Shown here: positions 35,494-45,600 of the stretch, in pieces
Layout of the letters: the number at the start of each line of letters is the position of its first letter
Numbering within the stretch: the first letter of the stretch is position 1
Source: Cognaticolwellia sediminilitoris
Lineage (GTDB): Bacteria; Pseudomonadota; Gammaproteobacteria; Enterobacterales; Alteromonadaceae
NCBI GenBank assembly: GCA_002104535.1
Contig: NBOG01000001.1
Location: 466,867-530,866 of the forward strand
Direction of reading: 5' to 3'
DNA: 64,000 nt
The notes under the pieces: model-generated
Told to the model about the DNA's origin: nothing
Database searches by the model: none
Seen by the model: only the letters and a program-made list of their open reading frames with translations
Made by a program: the position numbers and the translations under genes

Positions 35494-36615
35494 TTATTTT
35501 TTTAAATGACGTTCTACAGCAGGAATAAATTCACTGTCCAAGCCAACATAAGAAGGGCCAAATGCTTGTAGTCCTCGCTCAGTAAGAAACTCTTTAGGCG
35601 CAGGTAAAATAACAATAGCGACATTCATACCAACACTATGATTCGGGTTAGTTATTGGCTCGCCACTGTCTGTGTCAATACAACAAATTAAATCGGGAAT
35701 AGTAACGTCTATTTCTCCATTTAATCTTGCAACAAGGTTTTCATTTTTAACTTCAATTTCATAACAAGAGTCTTCGAACTGCCCTGTGCCAGAAAAAACT
35801 ACTTTTCCAATAGTAAACCCTTCTTTTACTTCAAAATTGAACATTGTGGTAACACCTTTAAAAGCAACATAACCATGGCCTTTATCAGCTATTACTCTAG
35901 CAAGGTCAGCTTTGTTTGATTTTGCTACGCGAAAAGCCGCGCCTAATGATAAAGCTTTTGAAATAGTGCCTTGGATAACAGCGTTTCTTAAATTTACTGC
36001 GTCAGTTGCATGATCAATTGCGGCTATGTCATTTCGACTAACTTTTGCTAACGCCCTCACTATACTTTCAGCTCGTAAGTCATCTTTAACATTCTCACAA
36101 ATGAAGCATTCACCAAATTCATTGGCTGTAACAATAGGTGCAGCTGGCAGGCCATTAAGATAATATGTGGAATGTGTTATTTCAGGAACGGCTCTGCCGG
36201 CAGGATCAGCATCAATAATATAGCCGTCAGTCATTGCAGCAACATAAAATGCAATAGCCGTATTTGACCCGCCTAACTCACAGCAAATTGTGCCAAAATA
36301 ACTCTCGCCGGTATATTTTTCCAGTCGACGAAAAGCGGTCATGATCGCTGGCTCACCACTTTGCGGTAGACCACTGTACTCTTTTTCTTCTTCCTCGGTC
36401 ATAGGTGAAACCGCACCTAGCATATACGGGGTACAAATTTTGGCTTGATCAGGCACATCATCAAAGTTTACTAGTTTGAATTCTTTACCAGCTGCTATTG
36501 CTGCATCAATAAATTCAAATCCTTCATCAAGTTCTCCGCCACCACCGGTCCCTAAAATGGCACAGCCATATAAAATGTCAGACAAATCTTCACTATTTAG
36601 TGACTTAAATTTCAT
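35494..36615 (-). CDS. DUF917 / S-methyl-thiohydantoin desulfurase family protein
   Basis: A 373-residue protein matching DUF917 from end to end: ILGTGGGGELDEGFEFIDAA near the N-terminus, LGAVSPMTEEE, ICCELGGSNTAIAFYVAA in the centre, and a beta-rich C-terminal part (VPDLICCIDTDSGEPITNPN-like). Pfam now names this family after S-methyl-thiohydantoin desulfurase, related to the hydantoinase A superfamily; members hydrolyse hydantoin-like rings or have unknown substrates. ATG 36615 is used; the frame continues to a TTG at 36636. A neighbouring NCS1 permease, a family that includes hydantoin carriers, fits this. It is divergent from the M14 peptidase gene. Confidence 0.82.
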   Translation of the reverse strand: MKFKSLNSEDLSDILYGCAILGTGGGGELDEGFEFIDAAIAAGKEFKLVNFDDVPDQAKICTPYMLGAVSPMTEEEEKEYSGLPQSGEPAIMTAFRRLEKYTGESYFGTICCELGGSNTAIAFYVAAMTDGYIIDADPAGRAVPEITHSTYYLNGLPAAPIVTANEFGECFICENVKDDLRAESIVRALAKVSRNDIAAIDHATDAVNLRNAVIQGTISKALSLGAAFRVAKSNKADLARVIADKGHGYVAFKGVTTMFNFEVKEGFTIGKVVFSGTGQFEDSCYEIEVKNENLVARLNGEIDVTIPDLICCIDTDSGEPITNPNHSVGMNVAIVILPAPKEFLTERGLQAFGPSYVGLDSEFIPAVERHLKK

Positions 36616-36806
36616 TTTTACCACACCTAATATCAAGTTTGACTCTATGGTAAATAGTTATTGAAAATTTAAGTTTTGAATTTTAAATACAGAACAAAAA
36701 AATTGCAGGCTTAACACCTTGTTTTAAAAATTATATTTTCCGGTACTCTTGCAAAATATCGTTCTAAGTAAATAAGTTTAATTTTTCTATTTTTTAAGGT
36801 ACAAAA

Positions 36807-37922
36807 ATGAGAGTAGATGCCAACTTTGACGGCGGTAACATAGAAGTAGTGAACAGTGATTGCGCTAATAATATTAAGTTGAATATTCGCAAAGATACGC
36901 ATTCAGCTCATAAGCAATGGTTCTATTTTAGAGCATCAAATATTAAAAACGTTAACTGTCGATATATTATTGAAAATGCTGATGAAGCATCTTATCCAGA
37001 GGCATGGGACACCTGTACTATTGTGGCCTCTTCAGACCGAAAAATTTGGCGGAGAATAGCAACAAACTTTAATGGAAAAGAGCTTACTTTTTCAGATAAT
37101 AGTGCTCAAGCAATCTGTTATTATGCCCTGTTCGCGCCATATTCTTATGAACGCCATATGGACTTGATTGCGAAGTCTTTAACTTATCCTCAATGTTCCT
37201 TACTTAATGTTATTGAAACTGTTAATAAAAACCAGATAGAAGTTTTGCAAATTGGAACACCTTCAAGCGAAAAGAAATCTATTTGGGTTATTGCCCGCCA
37301 GCACCCTGCTGAAACGATGAGTGAATGGTTTATGGAAGGTTTATTAACACAATTATTGCAAGATGAGTCTGCTGACATTTTAACAGCAGCAACTTTTTAT
37401 ATTGTCACGAATATGAACCCTGATGGCGCTATTAATGGCAATCACAGAACAAACAGTAGCGGCTTAGATCTCAATAGAACTTGGCAATCACCTTGCGCTC
37501 AAAAAGCACCTGAATCTTTCTTTATTTTAGCGCTAATGAAACAGACAGGGGTTGATTTATTTCTCGATATTCATGGCGATGAAGACATCCCTTATACCTT
37601 TGCAGCAGGAAGTGAAGGAAACCCTGGTTATAGTGAACATATCGCTAATTTAGATAGTCGATTTAGACAGTACTACCATGAAGCGACATCGGAATTTGTT
37701 ATTGAAAATGGCTACCCAGATGATGAGCCAAATGAGGGAGATCTTAATATTGCTTGTAATCAAATTGGCTATTTATTTAACTGTTTATCATTAACCATAG
37801 AACTGCCGTTTTTAGATAATAAGTATCAACCCGAAGCAATTTTCGGCTCGACGCCTGAACGGTGTATAGCTCTTGGTATGAAAGCATTATCACCAATCAA
37901 AAGAATTTTACCGAGTATTTAA
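36807..37922 (+). CDS. M14 zinc carboxypeptidase, cytosolic type
   Basis: A 371-residue metallocarboxypeptidase without a signal peptide. An N-terminal beta-sandwich domain (about 1-120, starting MRVDANFDGGNIEVV) precedes the M14 catalytic domain. Zinc ligands are His166 and Glu169 in RQHPAETMSEW and His256 in FLDIHGDED; the general base is Glu332 in LTIELPF. Arg/Asn substrate-side residues lie in GLDLNRTW. This layout is that of the cytosolic carboxypeptidase (CCP-like) subgroup. It would trim C-terminal residues from imported peptides. Divergent from DUF917, with a 191-nt shared promoter region. Confidence 0.87.
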   Translation: MRVDANFDGGNIEVVNSDCANNIKLNIRKDTHSAHKQWFYFRASNIKNVNCRYIIENADEASYPEAWDTCTIVASSDRKIWRRIATNFNGKELTFSDNSAQAICYYALFAPYSYERHMDLIAKSLTYPQCSLLNVIETVNKNQIEVLQIGTPSSEKKSIWVIARQHPAETMSEWFMEGLLTQLLQDESADILTAATFYIVTNMNPDGAINGNHRTNSSGLDLNRTWQSPCAQKAPESFFILALMKQTGVDLFLDIHGDEDIPYTFAAGSEGNPGYSEHIANLDSRFRQYYHEATSEFVIENGYPDDEPNEGDLNIACNQIGYLFNCLSLTIELPFLDNKYQPEAIFGSTPERCIALGMKALSPIKRILPSI

Positions 37923-37952
37923 AACCGGTGAAATTTCGAAAGATTACCGTTT

Positions 37953-37983
37953 ACTGACTTTAAAATTTATCATTAAAGTCAGT
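37953..37983. terminator. Hairpin between convergent genes
   Basis: ACTGACTTTAA and TTAAAGTCAGT form a perfect 11-bp stem with a 9-nt loop, between the M14 gene and the NCS1 permease gene. The T-run is poor, so termination efficiency is uncertain. Confidence 0.6.
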
Positions 37984-38013
37984 ATAAAATTCACACCTAA
38001 ACTTGTTATAACT

Positions 38014-39318
38014 TCACGTTTTCAAGCTTTTGCTTTTTAATTTTATAGTCATTGCAAAATAATAAAATACAGCCGTAATCAAAAGCGCATCGCACACTTC
38101 AATTGTCGTGAGTGAGATATACCCTTTATTGGCGAGTATCGACACTATAATTCCAACAAGCCAAGCAAAAACAGCAATCCAATTAACCGATTCGACCTCT
38201 TTAAGTTTATCTACATCATAAAGTTGTTTATTTCTAATAACAAAAAAATCGACCACATAAATAGCCGCAACAGGAGTAAATATTACTGATAAGCTAAAGA
38301 GAAAATCAGTGAAATTATCTAATAAATTAAACGATGCGGCGACAGTGCCAAACACGCCAGCAATAATAATTAACTTCCACTCTTTCCAACTTGGATTAAT
38401 GGCATTTAAGCCTAACGCGGCACTATATAGGTTTACAACATTAGTCACCCAACTTGAAACTATCAGCATTATAAAAGCAAAGCCACTCAATCCTAGCGCT
38501 AACATGACATTAAGCACATCATTATCCATTACAGCAAGGCCGGCCATAGCAGAAACAACGTAAACGAAGGTACTGAGTAATAAATAAGGCAAAAATGAAG
38601 CAACAACCGTATCATTTTTAGTCGCCGAAAAGCGGGTAAAATCTGGCATTAAAACCACACTGACAATAAAACTACCAACCACAGCAGACACCGCTTCACC
38701 AAAAGTGAAACTTACATGTTCTTGAGGAATTTCAGTGCCTGACTTAACATAGCCCGTGCTTTTATAAAGCATGTATAACACCAGTAAAAACAGAATAGGC
38801 ACAAACATACTCGAAATTTTTTCCAGTAATTTAAATCCCCAAATGGTTGTAACAGTCACAACAATACCAATAAGTACTTCAAGTAACCAAATGGCTGGAG
38901 AATAATTAAATAATTTCTGAAAAAGCTGCTGAGTAACGTCGCTGAATAAGTCTATGTTTACGCCATACCAACCGAGTAAAGAAATAACAAAGGCAAAACT
39001 GAGTAGATTCGCGCCTACATTGCCAAAAACAAACTTCATTGTCATACAAGACGTTAATCGATTATGCATCCCCACTAAGCCAGTAACCGTCCCCAAAATA
39101 GAGAGTATTAATCCGCCAAGTAAGAAAGCATAAATGCTTTGGCTTAATCCTAGTGCTTTTCCTATTTCTAAACCGGTTATAAGTCCTGGTACTGCAAACG
39201 CTAGCCCACCATTTATCATGCCTATTCGAACACCGCCAACAGATTTGTTTTGAGGTACGGGGGTTGTGGCATAGTCTTCAAAAAGCTCATCTAGCGACTG
39301 CGTGTCATGTTTTGACAT
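38014..39318 (-). CDS. NCS1 family permease (cytosine/purine/hydantoin type)
   Basis: A 434-residue membrane protein with about 12 hydrophobic segments. The N-terminal signature GGVRIGMINGGLAFAVPGLI and the later VVLMPDFTRFSATKND and SWVTNVVNLYSAALGL segments are those of the CodB-like NCS1 transporters. Members import cytosine, allantoin, hydantoins or thiamine precursors with Na+ or H+. The DUF917 gene nearby suggests a hydantoin-like ligand, but this is inference. A terminator separates it from the TonB-dependent receptor gene upstream on the same strand. Confidence 0.83.
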   Translation of the reverse strand: MSKHDTQSLDELFEDYATTPVPQNKSVGGVRIGMINGGLAFAVPGLITGLEIGKALGLSQSIYAFLLGGLILSILGTVTGLVGMHNRLTSCMTMKFVFGNVGANLLSFAFVISLLGWYGVNIDLFSDVTQQLFQKLFNYSPAIWLLEVLIGIVVTVTTIWGFKLLEKISSMFVPILFLLVLYMLYKSTGYVKSGTEIPQEHVSFTFGEAVSAVVGSFIVSVVLMPDFTRFSATKNDTVVASFLPYLLLSTFVYVVSAMAGLAVMDNDVLNVMLALGLSGFAFIMLIVSSWVTNVVNLYSAALGLNAINPSWKEWKLIIIAGVFGTVAASFNLLDNFTDFLFSLSVIFTPVAAIYVVDFFVIRNKQLYDVDKLKEVESVNWIAVFAWLVGIIVSILANKGYISLTTIEVCDALLITAVFYYFAMTIKLKSKSLKT

Positions 39319-39333
39319 TATTACTACCTATGT

Positions 39334-39358
39334 AAAAAAAAGAGGCTCCGAAGAGCCT
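39334..39358 (-). terminator. Rho-independent terminator after the first TonB receptor
   Basis: On the minus strand AGGCTCTTCGGAGCCT forms a tight hairpin with a TTCG tetraloop, followed by a run of Ts. It lies 46 nt after the receptor stop codon and just before the permease start, so the permease probably has its own promoter or receives only read-through. Confidence 0.88.
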
Positions 39359-39403
39359 GATAAAAGTTTAGCAAAACCAGAAGAAAACTAGCATAGCCAT
39401 TTA

Positions 39404-41557
39404 TTAAAAGTTATAAATAGCTTCAATACCGTAACTACGTGGTTTATTAGGTTGGCGAGCTAAATCAGTTACCCCATCACCATAGAAGAAAATATCCTCA
39501 ATACCGCGCTCATCGGTTAAATTATTTACATATAATTGCACAGTCCATTCTTCAGATTTCAGACCAACACCTGCATTTACAAAGGTATATTGAGAAGACC
39601 TTACATTTGGAATTTCAAAGTCAAAAGATTTCGGCCCAATGATCTGAATGTCTGCTCGTGAAACAATTGCCCAAGTTTCGTTTAATTCAAAGAAATGGTT
39701 CACTGATGCTGAGTAATTATATTCAGCAACATAGAGCTGAGACTCACCAACGAGTTCTGGTCTTTCTGTAAACTCGACTATTTCAGAGTCAATCACACCG
39801 GCACTAAAACGAAAATCTAAATTATCAGTGGCTGCGATACTGACTTCAAGCTCAAAGCCCTTTGTTTCAACTTTATCAATGCCTAAATTTTCTAATGTGA
39901 AGGTATCAACATTAAATTGCGTTATTTGCGCATCACTTTGATCTATGGCAAATATCGCCCCATTTATGGTCACTCTATTATCGAATAAAGTTGATTTAAA
40001 GCCTGCTTCATAACTATCAGAAACTTCTTTATTAAAGGTTCTACTGATGCCTTCCGCCGGCTCATTAAAACCACCGCTTCTAAAACCTTTGGAATATCCT
40101 GTATAAATTAATACGTCTTCTTGAATTTGATACGCAATCGTTACTTTCGGTTGAAGTTGGCTAAAATCTTTTTTCGCAAAGGTATCATCAGCAAAGTTTG
40201 GATCAAATGATTCTCTTGAATCATGATCATAACGAAGCGCTCCGGTCAGCTCTAATTTATCTGTAATATCATAATTAATTTGACCTGCGAGTGCCCATGC
40301 TTTACTGCTGTTCTTATCCGCAATGGTCAAATAAATTAAATCATCAGAAAAGTCTGATCGATTTAATGCTACATCACCGATTAAATCATCAAAGAAGTTA
40401 ATCGTGTTGTCTCTTTCTTTATCTTGATAAAACGCAGAAACTGCCCATCTAAAATCTTGTTCACCCTGGGAAGTAAAGCGACTTTCAACAGTTAATGATT
40501 CGACATCAAATAAACCTTCAGTGCCAAATGGCGCTCTTAATATATAACCATCGTCATCTTCTTCATATGTTGGATCCGCGGAATAGTCACCATCGTAAAA
40601 GTGCTCATTTTCTGACTTACTGTATGAGGTGATAAAATCAAAAGTACCTAAATCATATTCTTGAGTTAACTTTGCACTCAGTTCAAATACATCTCGCTCA
40701 TCATTATTTCTAATGTTTTGAGATGTCTCAATTGAAAAGTCTTCTTTGGTATCTTCTGAAACACCTTGGTAGTATGCAAAACCTGCTGTGCTGGTGGTAT
40801 AGCGTCCTTTAAAATTTAAACTAGTATCTTCAAATATTTCAAACTGTAGTTGAGCAAAAACTGAATCTTCTTCTAGAAAATCACCTTCTTCACCTAAAAA
40901 CGCGTTATCAATTAAACCATCGGTACTTTTGGTATAACCGCCGACACGAAAATATGCGGTATCTTCTTCATTAAGAGAACCAGAAACAACACCATTAAGG
41001 TTATAAGTATTTCCATTGCCAACTGAAGCTTTAAGTGAACCTTCAAAATCTTCAATAGGCTGTTTGGTGGTAATAATGACAGCTCCACCAACAGCTCCAC
41101 GACCATATAATGCGCCTTGAGCACCACGCATGACTTCAATTCTTTCAATATCAACTAAGTCTTGGTTAATAAACTCTAAATCGGGCGATGTTACACCATC
41201 AACAACAAAAGCTAATGGCGGATCACCGACTTGAGGAGTAATTAAGCCACGAATGGTTATCCTTGCTAAGCCAGGTCGAAAGTTATCAAGCGCGCTTAAG
41301 TTAGGGGTCATATTCGCAACATCACGAAAATTAGTAATTCGTGAATTTTCTATCATATCAGAGGTAAAAGCGGTTACTGAGTCGGGTACATTTTGGATTG
41401 TTTCGATTCGACCACGAGCTGTGACAACGATTTTTTCAATTTCAACCTCACTCACTTTTTCGGCAGACTCTTCTGCTTGAACAAAAGAAAGTAGCGATAA
41501 ACTAACTGCTGATGCAACAATTGTTTTTGAAAACAACCTAACTGTAGTGGTATTCAT
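39404..41557 (-). CDS. TonB-dependent receptor (717 residues)
   Basis: Outer-membrane active transporter. A signal peptide (1-28, ...FVQAEE) is followed by a TonB box (IEKIVVTARG), a plug domain (IQNVPDSVTAFTSD, RGAQGALYGRGAVGGAVIIT) and a 22-strand barrel ending in Phe (SYGIEAIYNF). The FecA-like signalling N-terminus is absent. It is divergent from an Lrp/AsnC regulator, which may control it. Ligand unknown; the surrounding genes for peptide and arginine handling suggest a nitrogen-rich organic substrate rather than a siderophore. Confidence 0.88.
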   Translation of the reverse strand: MNTTTVRLFSKTIVASAVSLSLLSFVQAEESAEKVSEVEIEKIVVTARGRIETIQNVPDSVTAFTSDMIENSRITNFRDVANMTPNLSALDNFRPGLARITIRGLITPQVGDPPLAFVVDGVTSPDLEFINQDLVDIERIEVMRGAQGALYGRGAVGGAVIITTKQPIEDFEGSLKASVGNGNTYNLNGVVSGSLNEEDTAYFRVGGYTKSTDGLIDNAFLGEEGDFLEEDSVFAQLQFEIFEDTSLNFKGRYTTSTAGFAYYQGVSEDTKEDFSIETSQNIRNNDERDVFELSAKLTQEYDLGTFDFITSYSKSENEHFYDGDYSADPTYEEDDDGYILRAPFGTEGLFDVESLTVESRFTSQGEQDFRWAVSAFYQDKERDNTINFFDDLIGDVALNRSDFSDDLIYLTIADKNSSKAWALAGQINYDITDKLELTGALRYDHDSRESFDPNFADDTFAKKDFSQLQPKVTIAYQIQEDVLIYTGYSKGFRSGGFNEPAEGISRTFNKEVSDSYEAGFKSTLFDNRVTINGAIFAIDQSDAQITQFNVDTFTLENLGIDKVETKGFELEVSIAATDNLDFRFSAGVIDSEIVEFTERPELVGESQLYVAEYNYSASVNHFFELNETWAIVSRADIQIIGPKSFDFEIPNVRSSQYTFVNAGVGLKSEEWTVQLYVNNLTDERGIEDIFFYGDGVTDLARQPNKPRSYGIEAIYNF

Positions 41558-41643
41558 AACTCTGACCTCAATGGCTTTTATAATTATCTCAAGTAGAAAA
41601 ATGCTACTTAAAGTTCTAGTTATGTTTAGTTTGCTGGAAGTTC

Positions 41644-41660
41644 ACAAAATAATATTTTGT
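41644..41660. promoter_or_regulatory. Candidate operator between TonB receptor and Lrp gene
   Basis: ACAAAATAATATTTTGT is an inverted repeat of two perfect 8-bp arms around a single A. It lies between the receptor and the divergent Lrp/AsnC gene, 87 nt from the receptor start. AT-rich symmetric sites of this kind fit Lrp-type binding. Confidence 0.45.
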
Positions 41661-41781
41661 AGTTACCCTGTTTGAAGTAAATTAATTACTGCCTTTGCTG
41701 AATCAGCAACAATTTTTTGTAATAGCCCTAAAAACAGGTCATTATCGAAGATAAGAATCTAAAAGCAGGTATGAGAGTGGG

Positions 41782-42300
41782 ATGAAAAAAAGTATTAAAA
41801 TTGATAGTTACAATAGAAAAATTTTGGCAACGTTACATTTAGAGGCTGACTTGACCAACATTGAACTCGCTGAAAAAGTAAACCTCTCTCCAAGCGCATG
41901 TTTTCAAAGAGTTAAATCATTAAAGGAGGCAGGATACTTTAGAACTTTTCATGCAGATGTGAACCTTGATCAACTCTGTGAACATGTTTTAGCTTATATT
42001 GAATTTACCTTAGAAGATAATGGTGCACCTGTTAGGCGTAAATTTGCTAAAGCTATTAGTAACATACCTGAAATAATGGATTGTATGCAGCTTAGCGGTG
42101 ATGTAGATTTTATTTCTTTAAGTTGCTTTTCAGATATCAAAAAATTGAACACTGTTTGTACTGAGTTAAGTGATAATCCTGACTTGTCGATAAAGCGTAT
42201 CAAAACAAGAATTGTATTAGATAGAGCCAAATGGTTTTTAGGTTACCCTCTGGCTCATTTAAAATGGTTAGATGATGATTCAATTCAAGAGCTTGATTAA
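41782..42300 (+). CDS. Lrp/AsnC family transcriptional regulator
   Basis: A 172-residue regulator with an N-terminal helix-turn-helix (residues 5-50, NIELAEKVNLSPSACFQRVK) and a C-terminal RAM/ACT-like ligand domain (75-150). It is slightly longer than Lrp (164). Divergent from the TonB receptor and converging on the arginase-family gene, with only 3 nt between the stops. The ligand is probably an amino acid related to the transported substrate. Confidence 0.88.
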   Translation: MKKSIKIDSYNRKILATLHLEADLTNIELAEKVNLSPSACFQRVKSLKEAGYFRTFHADVNLDQLCEHVLAYIEFTLEDNGAPVRRKFAKAISNIPEIMDCMQLSGDVDFISLSCFSDIKKLNTVCTELSDNPDLSIKRIKTRIVLDRAKWFLGYPLAHLKWLDDDSIQELD

Positions 42301-42303
42301 GGA

Positions 42304-43413
42304 TTACTTTTCAGAAATTTGAGTGATTAGAAATGCTGAAACCTCTGCAGCAATCGCTAAAGTTTGCTGACAAGAGCCCTGCCCTTTTCCGGTACTATCG
42401 GTAAACGGGGCGAGCTCCATCATATCAGCTCCAGTTATTTTAAAATTCTTAGCAAGTGTGCGTAATATCATCATAACTTCATCTGGATATAAGCCATCAG
42501 GCTCAGGTGTACCGGTTGCAGAGGCGAACTTTTCATCAATAGCGTCAATGTCGAAACTAACATATAGCTCATCTACGCCATCATTTGATAGCTGCTTTAT
42601 AATTTGATTTGTTATCGCTTCAACCCCAAGTTGTTTAATTTCGTTGGCCCAATGCTGCTTAACCCCAAAGGTATTTTCCCAATGCTGCTTAGGTTTACCG
42701 CTTGAACGAATGCCAATTTGAATTAAATCGCTTGCTTGATATAAATCATCGAGTATATGTGTGCACCATGAGCCAAAACAGAGGTCAATTCCTAGCCGCT
42801 CATGTAATAAATCCGTATGAGCGTCAAAATGAATTACCGCCGCTCGAATGCCCTGTTTTTTCTTAGCTTGCAAATAAGTTTTCACTAACGGATAGCTCAC
42901 TGAATGGTCTCCACCAATCCCAAATACACCTTTATTTGGAAACTCAGCGTAAAAATCGTTAAGTACGTCTTCGGTAATGGTTAAAGGGGATACCGGATAG
43001 GTAATCGCTGAATTGTTATAAAGCGCTTTTTGACAATTAGCTATTGTGGCGTCATTTAAGTATTTGTCATGTAAAAGATGAGGAATGACTCTAATGTCAC
43101 CTAGATCAAATAAATTCAGTTCAGGATAGTCTTGCAACAACGTGGAACGTAAAAATAATGGCCCCCAATTTGCGCCTCTTAATATCCCACCACCACAATC
43201 TGAAGCTATCCCTAAAACAACAGCATGTGGAGTATTCGCTAGCTCGTTTAAAGATGCTTGCCATCGTTCTTGAACAGATTCCACCGTGCCATATATATCT
43301 TGATGTAGCTTTTCTTTACGCTCTTTTGCCGTGTTAACTGTATAGACGCCATTACCCGGAGGGCACAGACAAGAAGTAAGTTTCGCGAGTAAATTATTCG
43401 ATATTTTATTCAT
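42304..43413 (-). CDS. Arginase/agmatinase/formiminoglutamase family hydrolase
   Basis: A 369-residue ureohydrolase. The two-manganese site is complete: GGDHS (His170), DAHTD (Asp197, His199, Asp201) and SFDIDAID (Asp288 and Asp290). It is longer than arginase (about 300 residues) because of an N-terminal extension of roughly 60 residues. The substrate cannot be told from sequence: arginine, agmatine, guanidino acids and formiminoglutamate are all possible. With an ornithine cyclodeaminase-like gene and argR in the same island, arginine or a guanidino compound is favoured. Confidence 0.83.
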   Translation of the reverse strand: MNKISNNLLAKLTSCLCPPGNGVYTVNTAKERKEKLHQDIYGTVESVQERWQASLNELANTPHAVVLGIASDCGGGILRGANWGPLFLRSTLLQDYPELNLFDLGDIRVIPHLLHDKYLNDATIANCQKALYNNSAITYPVSPLTITEDVLNDFYAEFPNKGVFGIGGDHSVSYPLVKTYLQAKKKQGIRAAVIHFDAHTDLLHERLGIDLCFGSWCTHILDDLYQASDLIQIGIRSSGKPKQHWENTFGVKQHWANEIKQLGVEAITNQIIKQLSNDGVDELYVSFDIDAIDEKFASATGTPEPDGLYPDEVMMILRTLAKNFKITGADMMELAPFTDSTGKGQGSCQQTLAIAAEVSAFLITQISEK

Positions 43414-44127
43414 AAATTTTCCTTTGCAAAATTTAAGGTCAATTCTACAAAGTAAGCAAAAAATATAATTTCGAATAAACCGTTATTAAAAAAATTTTGC
43501 AGCTATAAAATGCATGTTAAACATCATATTTATTTTGAAGAGTGCTTGATATTTGGCGGATAGTTAATGGTTTCTCAAAAATCAAGATTAACAAGGGCTA
43601 TAGGCGTGTATTAGAGGTACCGTTTTAGGCATCCATAATATTTAGAATTAAAACCAAGCAGGTTTTGTATTTAAAGAGTTTGGTAGCTAATGCTATTTGT
43701 ACGCTGAGTAAATTTTAACAAGACGTTTGAAGCGATGCATAGTCTTTTCTATGCAAGCGAATAAACAACGATGTTAGCGATAATTTAACCAAGCAGAATT
43801 AACATAATACCGCCCAGACAGAGCTTATCTACTTGTTTTTATTAAAATGGTTTCATGGGAAGCATTACTGATACCCCACTATATCCCCACTAACTTTCAA
43901 GCACTTAAAATAACCGTTGAAATTCCAACAAAATAATAAAATTTAGGAACGTTTCATATTGAAATTAATGCCAGCTTTACCTTATCTAATTGACTTACAT
44001 CACTTATATATCAGTCACTCTTCAATAAAACAGCTTTTCCATTGCCTGAATATTCAGTTATTCTTATCAGAAGCACTCGTTAAGCTCTACAGGTTAACGA
44101 GTGCGCCTAATTAGTGATTTTCAATGT
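43414..44127. other. Intergenic, 714 nt, one hairpin
   Basis: No gene was recognised. A perfect 11-bp stem (GCACTCGTTAA at 44073-44083 with TTAACGAGTGC at 44094-44104) lies 24 nt after the AraC-type gene's stop and probably ends that transcript, though no clear T-run follows. The rest is AT-rich with scattered short frames and presumably holds the arginase promoter. Confidence 0.5.
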
Positions 44128-45318
44128 TTAAATATATTGTTTGCGAAACTCGCTTGGGGTTTGTCCTGTTTCTTGTTTAAAGGCTTTATAAAAAGAAGAT
44201 CTTGCGTTAAATCCAACCTCAAGTGCGATGGTAAGTACTGAATCTTGATTAGCTAATATTTTCGGCTTCGCTGCTTCAATGCGCCATTTATTGATGAAAT
44301 CAAAAAAGTTTGTGCATAGCGTTTCATTCAGTGTTTGTGAAATATAATTAGGAGAGATAGCTAAATGGTTAGCGAGTTTTTGCAGTGACAGATTTGAATC
44401 TAAATATAACGTCTCTTTGCTCATAATGTTATTAATTTTATCTGCAATACGATTAGATTGCTCATTATCTAGCGCTGAACGTTGATACTTCATTGGAGGA
44501 CTTCTGACAGTAATGTCCTCATTCTTTGGAGCTTCTGTATTTTGAGCAGCAACATCGACGCTCTGACTTTCATCATAGTCAGTAAAGACTGGTTTTTGCT
44601 GCAAGCCAAAGTGAGCCAAGCTCCATACCAACAGCAGTGACAGCAAACTCTCAGTTCTTATATTAAATAAGAAATTATCAAATAGGTTTGAAGAAAACAC
44701 CGTAACCAAAGAAAACAACCAAGTACTAATAGCAATGAATAGTAGCCAGTTCATCCAGTTAAGTGATTTATCGTCATGATTAGAGAACACATTTTTCAAC
44801 TGTTTTCGATAATCAACCAAACGGTGAATAATACGAAAAGCGATATATACACATTGACCAAGCCAGAGCATCACCATAATCAATAAACTTATAGCGGTGG
44901 CGATAGCTAAAGGAGCAACCACATCATTATCATCAATAAATATATCTGTATACATGTCTTTTGGTAAAAGCATGATCATTACAGCAAAGATAAGAGCAGG
45001 CCATAACAAAACAAAATGACGGATTTGTTTTCTGTTTAGTTTCCAAGGTTTTTCAGCGGTGATCCCTTCAATATAAAACCATAAGCAGGGACACAACAAA
45101 AAAAGAGTGGGAAAAACTATCGCACTGTACAATTGACTCAAGTCAGGAAATTGAGCATTCACAATAGGCACCAGTGCTATAGTACTATTGGCAAGTAAGA
45201 ATATCGCTAAAGGTAAAAAAATTGCAGATTTCATTGCTCGGCTCAAAAGAATAGGAACGCTTAACAATACCTGTCCTAGTATAACTATGCTGATAATCAT
45301 TACCAAAGGGTCTGTCAA
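44128..45318 (-). CDS. AraC family regulator with N-terminal membrane domain
   Basis: A 396-residue protein with seven or so hydrophobic segments in the first 240 residues and an AraC-type double helix-turn-helix at the C-terminus (295-396: LSLQKLANHLAISPNYISQT ... FNARSSFYKAFKQETGQTP SEFR). This architecture matches membrane-bound AraC regulators in Shewanella and Bacteroidetes that sense signals at the membrane. It is divergent from the DUF6326 pair, which may be a target. Confidence 0.85.
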   Translation of the reverse strand: MTDPLVMIISIVILGQVLLSVPILLSRAMKSAIFLPLAIFLLANSTIALVPIVNAQFPDLSQLYSAIVFPTLFLLCPCLWFYIEGITAEKPWKLNRKQIRHFVLLWPALIFAVMIMLLPKDMYTDIFIDDNDVVAPLAIATAISLLIMVMLWLGQCVYIAFRIIHRLVDYRKQLKNVFSNHDDKSLNWMNWLLFIAISTWLFSLVTVFSSNLFDNFLFNIRTESLLSLLLVWSLAHFGLQQKPVFTDYDESQSVDVAAQNTEAPKNEDITVRSPPMKYQRSALDNEQSNRIADKINNIMSKETLYLDSNLSLQKLANHLAISPNYISQTLNETLCTNFFDFINKWRIEAAKPKILANQDSVLTIALEVGFNARSSFYKAFKQETGQTPSEFRKQYI

Positions 45319-45600
45319 ATTTCATTCCTTTTACACACTTGAATATTTAAGCCTTCAATTCTACCCCATTATCTATAAATACACCTAAAAAAGTGTCCGC
45401 GCTTCTAGTCTCGGACGACATAAGCTCTTATAAAACCTATTATTTAATCAATCACGGACAAGTTGCAATAACACCACTTAGTTATCTTGTCATTGAGGAA
45501 GTATTAACAAAAACCTTGGTATTGTCCTTCACTAATATTTTTAACTAGCACTTTTGGCCTGTTCGACAGTGCCATAACATATTGAGAAATGGAGTTACAA

